Assembly: GCA_016935315.1 (NCBI GenBank)
Contig: JAFGRD010000081.1
Location: 1 to 64,000 of the forward strand
DNA length: 64,000 nt
DNA from: Pirellulales bacterium
Lineage (GTDB): Bacteria; Planctomycetota; Planctomycetia; Pirellulales; Thermoguttaceae
Direction: 5' to 3'
The position numbers were made by a program, and so were the translations under genes. Each line of letters starts with the position of its first letter. The first letter of the stretch is position 1. The notes under the pieces were generated by a model, which was not told the origin of the DNA, did no database searches, and worked only from the letters and a program-made list of their open reading frames with translations. This document shows, piece after piece, positions 59,570-64,000 of the stretch.

Positions 59570-60979
59570 ATGCTGAAGAGAACGAGAAGCAAACGATCCG
59601 GAGTCAGTTTCCCGACGCACGGCCGCAAACTTCCCATGGCAGGCCGGCCATCGACTCGCCGGCCGTGGGCTCGCCGGCCGTGTTGGCCGCTGTTGCTGCT
59701 GTTGATCTTGTTGACACCGCCGGCCGCGGGCGACGATTCCGCGCCCGGCCGCTCGCAGCAGTCGCTTGACTACATGATCGTCGTCACCGGCGGCGAGCTG
59801 CTCTCGGGCGTCTACCCGGACGGGCACACCCACTTCCTGACTCGCACCCTGCAACCACTCGGATTGCACTGCGTCGGCTCGATGTGCGTCGACGACAAGC
59901 CGCTTGACCTTCAGGAGGCGATTCAATTCGCCCTGGGCAAGGCGCCGCTGGTGATTGTGACCGGCGGCCTTGGGCCGACCGACAACGATATCACCCGCGA
60001 GACACTCTCCGAGTTCACCCGCATCGCGCTGAAGGAGCATCCCGACGTGCTGCAGGCGATGTCGCGACGGTTCGGCGTGCCGCCCGATCAACTGCGCGAC
60101 AACCTCCGCCGGCAGACCCGGGTACCCGTGGCCGGCACGTACCTGAAGAACTCCAACGGCACGGCGGTCGGGCTGGTTTTCGAGCCGGCCCAAGGCGTAA
60201 TCGTCGCGCTGCCCGGGCCGCCCCGCGAATTGCAGACGATGGCCCGCAACGAGCTGGTGCCCTACCTGAGCCGACGTTTCGGCACGCGACTGCCCGGCTG
60301 CGCGGTCACGCTGCGCTTCGTCGGGCTGGGCCAGTCGCAGATCGACGAGACGCTAAAGAGCCATGTGTCGTGGCCGCCGGGGGTCACGCTCTGCTCGCAG
60401 TTCGAGGGCGGCCGCGTCGACTTCACCTTCTCGCTGCCGGACGATACGCCGCGGGACCGGGCACGCCTGGAAAAGCTGAAGCAGCAGATCCTCACACACC
60501 TCGGCGACTCCGTGTACGCCTGTGGCGACGCGACGCTGGAGCAACACGTCATCGAGCTGTTGGCGACCCGCGGCGAGACCTTGGTGCTCGCGGAAGTGGC
60601 CAGCGGCGGTGGCCTGGCCGCGGGGCTCAGCGCCCCGGAGGGAGCCGGGCAGGTCCTCGCCGGAGCGTACGTGGCCCTCAGCGAGCAGGCCTTGCGTCGG
60701 CTGCTGGGCGTCGCCGACGAGCCCTGGACGGCGGCCCCAACGAGTGCCCAGCGGGTGAAGCTGCTGGCCTCGGCCGCGGCCGGGGCAACCCAGAGCAATT
60801 GGGCCGTTGCGGTCGGCCAGTCGGAGGAAGACGACGCGGGCAACCGTTTCGTCGAGGTTGTGCTGAAATCGCCCGGCGGTCTGGAAAGCCGGCGCGTTCG
60901 CGTCGGCGGCTCGGGCGAGTTGGCCCGCCAACGGCTCGCCACGCAGCTTCTCGACCAATTGCGGCGCAAACTCCGCTGA
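59570..60979 (+). CDS. CinA-like protein with an N-terminal export signal and eroded PncC domain
   Basis: This 469-residue protein has the molybdopterin-binding-like CinA domain (about residues 68-240: DYMIVVTGGELLSGVYPDG, GGLGPTDNDITRETL, ALPGPPRELQTM). Unusually, it starts with a basic segment and a strong hydrophobic stretch (RPCWPLLLLLILLTPPAAG), looking like a signal peptide or anchor. In the C-terminal PncC (NMN deamidase) part the family motif AESCTGG reads AEVASGGG and the AYSNEAK block reads ALSEQAL, so the catalytic residues seem lost. CinA normally acts in the cytoplasm in NAD recycling. GAGGAG lies 9 bases before ATG 59570; ATG 59636 is possible and keeps the hydrophobic stretch. 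Confidence 0.85.
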   Translation: MLKRTRSKRSGVSFPTHGRKLPMAGRPSTRRPWARRPCWPLLLLLILLTPPAAGDDSAPGRSQQSLDYMIVVTGGELLSGVYPDGHTHFLTRTLQPLGLHCVGSMCVDDKPLDLQEAIQFALGKAPLVIVTGGLGPTDNDITRETLSEFTRIALKEHPDVLQAMSRRFGVPPDQLRDNLRRQTRVPVAGTYLKNSNGTAVGLVFEPAQGVIVALPGPPRELQTMARNELVPYLSRRFGTRLPGCAVTLRFVGLGQSQIDETLKSHVSWPPGVTLCSQFEGGRVDFTFSLPDDTPRDRARLEKLKQQILTHLGDSVYACGDATLEQHVIELLATRGETLVLAEVASGGGLAAGLSAPEGAGQVLAGAYVALSEQALRRLLGVADEPWTAAPTSAQRVKLLASAAAGATQSNWAVAVGQSEEDDAGNRFVEVVLKSPGGLESRRVRVGGSGELARQRLATQLLDQLRRKLR

Positions 60980-61070
60980 TCGCGGCCCGTCAGAAAGCAA
61001 GTGCGGCATGCCTATTGACCGTGCACCCATTACCAATGGAGCAGGGACGTGCCATCTCGCGGGAGTTCCG

Positions 61071-61484
61071 CTACACGTCCAGCACGAGCGGGGCCTTCTC
61101 CGCACGCTGCCGTAGCCAGTTGGCGGATCGAAGCACCGGCCGGCGGGCGACGATCCAGCGCTCGAGCCGGTACTTGCCCGGGAAGTTCAATAGCATGATC
61201 CCCACCACAATCGTTAGAATGCCCTGGCCCGGCAACGCCAGCATCAGCAGCCCGGCCCCGACGAACACGCAACCGAGCAGGTTCTTGGCAACCAGCAGGA
61301 ACCCTCGGACGATCGGATGCTGGTCGGTCCAGGGCGTTCGGTGGGGTCTGCCCGGGGCAAAGTAGTCGGCGGGGATTCGCACAACCACCAGCGGCACCAG
61401 GATCAAGGTGGCGACGAACATGATCGCCGACGCGGCGGCCAGCCACCAGAGGATCGTTTCGTGGGCTTCAATCCAGTCGAGCAT
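61071..61484 (-). CDS. PGPGW-family inner membrane protein
   Basis: This 137-residue protein has three hydrophobic helices (LWWLAAASAIMFVATLILVP, GFLLVAKNLLGCVFVGAGLLM, GILTIVVGIMLLNFPGK). The second is followed by ALPGQGILTIV and FPGKYRLERW, the motif of the putative transmembrane protein family PGPGW (Pfam DUF). Function unknown. It is located leftward, convergent with the CinA-like gene, with about 90 bases between. Confidence 0.82.
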   Translation of the reverse strand: MLDWIEAHETILWWLAAASAIMFVATLILVPLVVVRIPADYFAPGRPHRTPWTDQHPIVRGFLLVAKNLLGCVFVGAGLLMLALPGQGILTIVVGIMLLNFPGKYRLERWIVARRPVLRSANWLRQRAEKAPLVLDV

Positions 61485-61541
61485 ATGGCCCGCACCGCAC
61501 TTGGGGCGTCTGTCGGCGTCGCGCGTGCCTGGTGGGCCGGC

Positions 61542-61572
61542 ACGGCGGGAACGTGCCGGTGCGTCCCGCCGT
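61542..61572. other. Stem-loop between C69 peptidase and PGPGW genes
   Basis: ACGGCGGGA and TCCCGCCGT form a perfect nine-base stem with a loop of 13. TTTCTG follows only on the plus strand, so it is not a standard terminator for the leftward genes here. Confidence 0.35.
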
Positions 61573-61758
61573 TTCTGCCGGACTCATGCGAACGTCCGAT
61601 CATCCAATCATAGCTTCGTCTGGGCATTCCGAATATCGGGCCGCAGGCGCACGTTTTTGCGCTTCCGAGACAGTTCAGCCACAAGCCGCCGCCGCCCATG
61701 GCTCGGCCTCGGCCTGATTGGAGCTGCAGAATTCGTCTCGGGAGCCCGAAAGAAGACC

Positions 61759-63198
61759 CTACCTGGCGAACTCTTCGGCGAGGCATCCGGCTTGGCCGAC
61801 GGCCTCGGCGGCCAGCCTGGCGCAGTGCTGCGTCAAGTACGCCTCGGCGGCGCGAGGATCGGACTGCCAGAGTCGCAACGCCTTCTTTTCCACGGCGGCC
61901 TGTTCGGCGAACACTTCTTGCTCGAAGGCGGCCCAAACCGTCCGGACGACCTTCACGCGCCGATCGAAGTCCTCGCGCACCCGATCCTGCAACACCTTGA
62001 ACGCCCACCACACCAGATCGTCGCCGCGCTCGAACGTCCCGTGCGGCGGATCGAAGTGGTGCGCAAGGGAGAGCTGCGCCCGCGCGTCGCCCGGCGGGCA
62101 GAATCCAGGCGGCGTCTTGCCGATGCCCAGGTAGAACGGCAGCAGCACGCTGGTAGCCGGTTCAGCGGTCATTCGCCAGTAGATGCAACCGATCGCCCGG
62201 GGCATCCCGTCGCGAAGCTGGAAGACGGCGCCTTCCTGGGTGCCCGGTGTGCTGAGCGTCCGGCCCGGTCCGCCCGTGTCGCGGAGAATCGCCGCCACGG
62301 CCGCCACGGTCATCTTCCGTGCGGGGCGGAGCCCCAACGGCGGCGGCTCGTCGGGAGGCCAGGGGATCCGCTCTGCGGAGACCAGTTGTCGGCCCCGCCA
62401 GCGGCGCAGGTCAGGCGCGTCACGGCGATCGCGGCGATAGACCTTGCGGAAGTTGAACGGCTCGCCGCCGGCCGGGTCGAACCAGCCGCGTCCCACCGCG
62501 TAGTCGATCAGATCGGCCGAGGCCAGGAATCGCTCCGTGTCGGCCAGGTCCACTTCGCCGATGAGATGGATGTTCGGCAGGCCCACGACGACGTCGTCGG
62601 GCACGCGCTGGGCCACCCAGCGACGGCCGCGGACCACGGCCAGCAGCCACGCCTCCCGGGGATCGGCAATCACGTAGGTTCGGCCCGAATCGACGTAACC
62701 GAACTGCTCGATCAGCTTGCCGGCCAGCCGCACGCCCTCGCGGGCCGTCGTCGCCCGTTGGGCCACCAGTCGGCGAAGCATGTAACCGATACCGCCTTGG
62801 CGAATCTCGCCGCGCGCCACCAGCGCGGGATAGTCATCCTCTCGCGTCGGGCAGGCGTCGCTGACCACGGCGACTCCGTGCTCGTTGAGATATGCGTCGC
62901 TGAACTCCAGGCCGGGGTTTTCGCTCCACAGTAGCGCCGCGGTCTCGGACGCCTGCGCAACCGTGCCGCCGCGCCGCAGCCGCACCACCGCTCCAGCGGG
63001 AAACTGCTGCCGCGGGATTCGCCGAAAATGGAGCACGCGCCGGCCGTAGTTCTGCTCGTTGTGTCCCACCAGCACGGAACCGTCGGCGGAGGCCTCCCGC
63101 CCGACGATCACGGCATAGCAGCCGTAGACCCGGCGGGCTCCTCCCATCGAGCCCATTCCCAGCAACAGCAACAGGACGACGCGAAGCGGCCGCACCAT
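61759..63198 (-). CDS. C69-family dipeptidase (N-terminal nucleophile), exported
   Basis: This 479-residue protein belongs to peptidase family C69 (U34), which are Ntn hydrolases cleaving dipeptides. A signal peptide (VRPLRVVLLLLLGMGSMGG) is followed by YGCYAVIVGREASADGS; the Cys at about residue 27 would become the N-terminal nucleophile after processing. VGHNEQNYGRRVLHFRRIPR, GLEFSDAYLNEHGVAVVSDA and YVIADPREAWLLAVVRG are also typical. GGAGGAAACCTG immediately precedes ATG 63198, deciding the start. It lies downstream of the alpha-2-macroglobulin gene on the same strand (54 bases). Confidence 0.9.
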   Translation of the reverse strand: MVRPLRVVLLLLLGMGSMGGARRVYGCYAVIVGREASADGSVLVGHNEQNYGRRVLHFRRIPRQQFPAGAVVRLRRGGTVAQASETAALLWSENPGLEFSDAYLNEHGVAVVSDACPTREDDYPALVARGEIRQGGIGYMLRRLVAQRATTAREGVRLAGKLIEQFGYVDSGRTYVIADPREAWLLAVVRGRRWVAQRVPDDVVVGLPNIHLIGEVDLADTERFLASADLIDYAVGRGWFDPAGGEPFNFRKVYRRDRRDAPDLRRWRGRQLVSAERIPWPPDEPPPLGLRPARKMTVAAVAAILRDTGGPGRTLSTPGTQEGAVFQLRDGMPRAIGCIYWRMTAEPATSVLLPFYLGIGKTPPGFCPPGDARAQLSLAHHFDPPHGTFERGDDLVWWAFKVLQDRVREDFDRRVKVVRTVWAAFEQEVFAEQAAVEKKALRLWQSDPRAAEAYLTQHCARLAAEAVGQAGCLAEEFAR

Positions 63199-63252
63199 CA
63201 GGTTTCCTCCGACTCCAGACCCAGGGATGGCGCAGGACGCCAAGCACGCCGA

Positions 63253-64000
63253 TCAATCCTCGATCTTCAGCTTGATCTCATCCGAGTTGGCCTTCAGCTC
63301 GGGCGCATACATGGCCCAGGCCCGGGTGGGCAACGCGCTGAACTGGCCGGGAATCTCCGCCCGCATGCGATAAGCGACGCTGTGCTTGCCCCGGGCCAGC
63401 CGGCGGACGAACATCACCACGCGATTGTCGCGGAACTCCATGTAGGCCCCCAGGGCGTTGCCCGTGTAGCCGCTGCGGAGATCGACCGGCTCGAATCCGG
63501 CGGGCTTCATGTCCTCGAAGACCAGGTACTCGTAGTCGTTCTTGCTGTCGATCTCCAGCTCGATTTCGCAGAGATCGCCGCTTGCAAGGGTCGACAGGTT
63601 GGGCAGCTCCTCCCGCTCGTATTTCTCCACCCGCCGGTCGACCACCTGGCCGCGTGATCCGGCGTCCTTGACCGTGGCTTCCACGCGGCGGAGCCGGTAG
63701 TACTTACGGTCCACTTTGACCTCCAGGCCGGCTTTGGTGATGAAATCCTCCAGCGTGAAGTTGGTCAAATAGCCGTTGTAGTAGAGCGGCCCGGCGCCAC
63801 GCTTGCGGAGCTCGATCCGGTGTTCGCCGGCGGTGACCTCCGGCCCTGCGAGCACGAAGCGGTCGTCGAAGCGGAACAGGCTCTTGGGGGTGATCTCCAC
63901 CGCCTTTTGCATCTGGCCGTCCATCCAGATCTCGACGGTCATCTCCGGCTTGTCTTCGCCGCTGGCGCGCAGGAAATCGGCCATCGCCTCGATGCAGATT
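63253..64000 (-). CDS. Alpha-2-macroglobulin family protein, C-terminal part (cut by window edge)
   Basis: The frame is open to the window end, so the gene continues beyond 64000; about 249 residues are visible. The segment resembles the end of bacterial alpha-2-macroglobulins: the MG8-10 region with [39 protein letters not shown], and [20 protein letters not shown]. These large exported proteins trap proteases in the periplasm. The thioester motif would lie outside the window. An internal ATG at 63984 is unlikely to be the true start because coding continues upstream of it. Confidence 0.85.
   Translation of the reverse strand, partial: ICIEAMADFLRASGEDKPEMTVEIWMDGQMQKAVEITPKSLFRFDDRFVLAGPEVTAGEHRIELRKRGAGPLYYNGYLTNFTLEDFITKAGLEVKVDRKYYRLRRVEATVKDAGSRGQVVDRRVEKYEREELPNLSTLASGDLCEIELEIDSKNDYEYLVFEDMKPAGFEPVDLRSGYTGNALGAYMEFRDNRVVMFVRRLARGKHSVAYRMRAEIPGQFSALPTRAWAMYAPELKANSDEIKLKIED

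Noticed and set aside
61408-62934. 508-codon plus-strand frame
   Set aside because: Antisense to the C69 peptidase, whose nucleophile Cys, signal peptide and ribosome binding site are clear.

Overview
The window is about 64 kb of GC-rich DNA that most resembles a member of the Planctomycetota, probably the Pirellulales. The reasons are three C-terminal PEP-CTERM anchors, an LEPR-XLL-like N-terminus on a giant secreted protein, dockerin-like repeats, a sulfatase and a sulfatase remnant, a BNR-type secreted protein, a C69 peptidase, and the end of a bacterial alpha-2-macroglobulin. This placement is inferred from gene families. I saw no rRNA, tRNA, CRISPR array, transposase or phage structural gene.

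Layout. Positions 79-7805 (minus strand) form an exopolysaccharide operon: a GT2, a Wzy/ligase, a flippase, a GT4 fused to a NodB deacetylase, a polyprenyl-phosphate sugar transferase with a GGDEF-like N-terminus, and a CpsD-like ATPase. A Wzz chain-length protein is transcribed divergently (8025-9566) from a near-consensus promoter. Next come a duplicated Cys-containing protein of unknown function, a small secreted protein, a PfkB kinase and ThpR. Positions 13119-20853 hold a PEP-CTERM protein, an HtrA-like protease with recA, a broken dockerin/PEP-CTERM gene and alaS. Positions 20904-28848 are a formate dehydrogenase locus: a selenocysteine-containing catalytic subunit, an Fe-S subunit, an NrfD/HybB membrane subunit, FdhE and a divergent Fe-S protein.

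Positions 29428-40559 are a seven-gene alpha-glucan cluster: three GT4-like proteins (one with a DUF4912-like domain and lost catalytic Glu), a eukaryotic-type UDP-sugar pyrophosphorylase, two GH57 proteins and GlgX. Then follow a 1878-residue secreted metalloprotease/VWA protein, CheB, an SDR, xylose isomerase, a membrane J-domain protein, a PEP-CTERM/dockerin protein, a BNR-4 protein, a sulfatase, a solitary N6-adenine methylase, a sulfatase remnant, an apparently exported CinA homologue with an eroded PncC domain, a PGPGW membrane protein, a C69 peptidase and a partial alpha-2-macroglobulin.

The observation I find most unusual is a palindromic repeat of about 85 nt in three copies (near 5884, 40566 and 56818). 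Two copies are nearly identical over 60 nt, and both contain the apparent start codon of the gene that follows.
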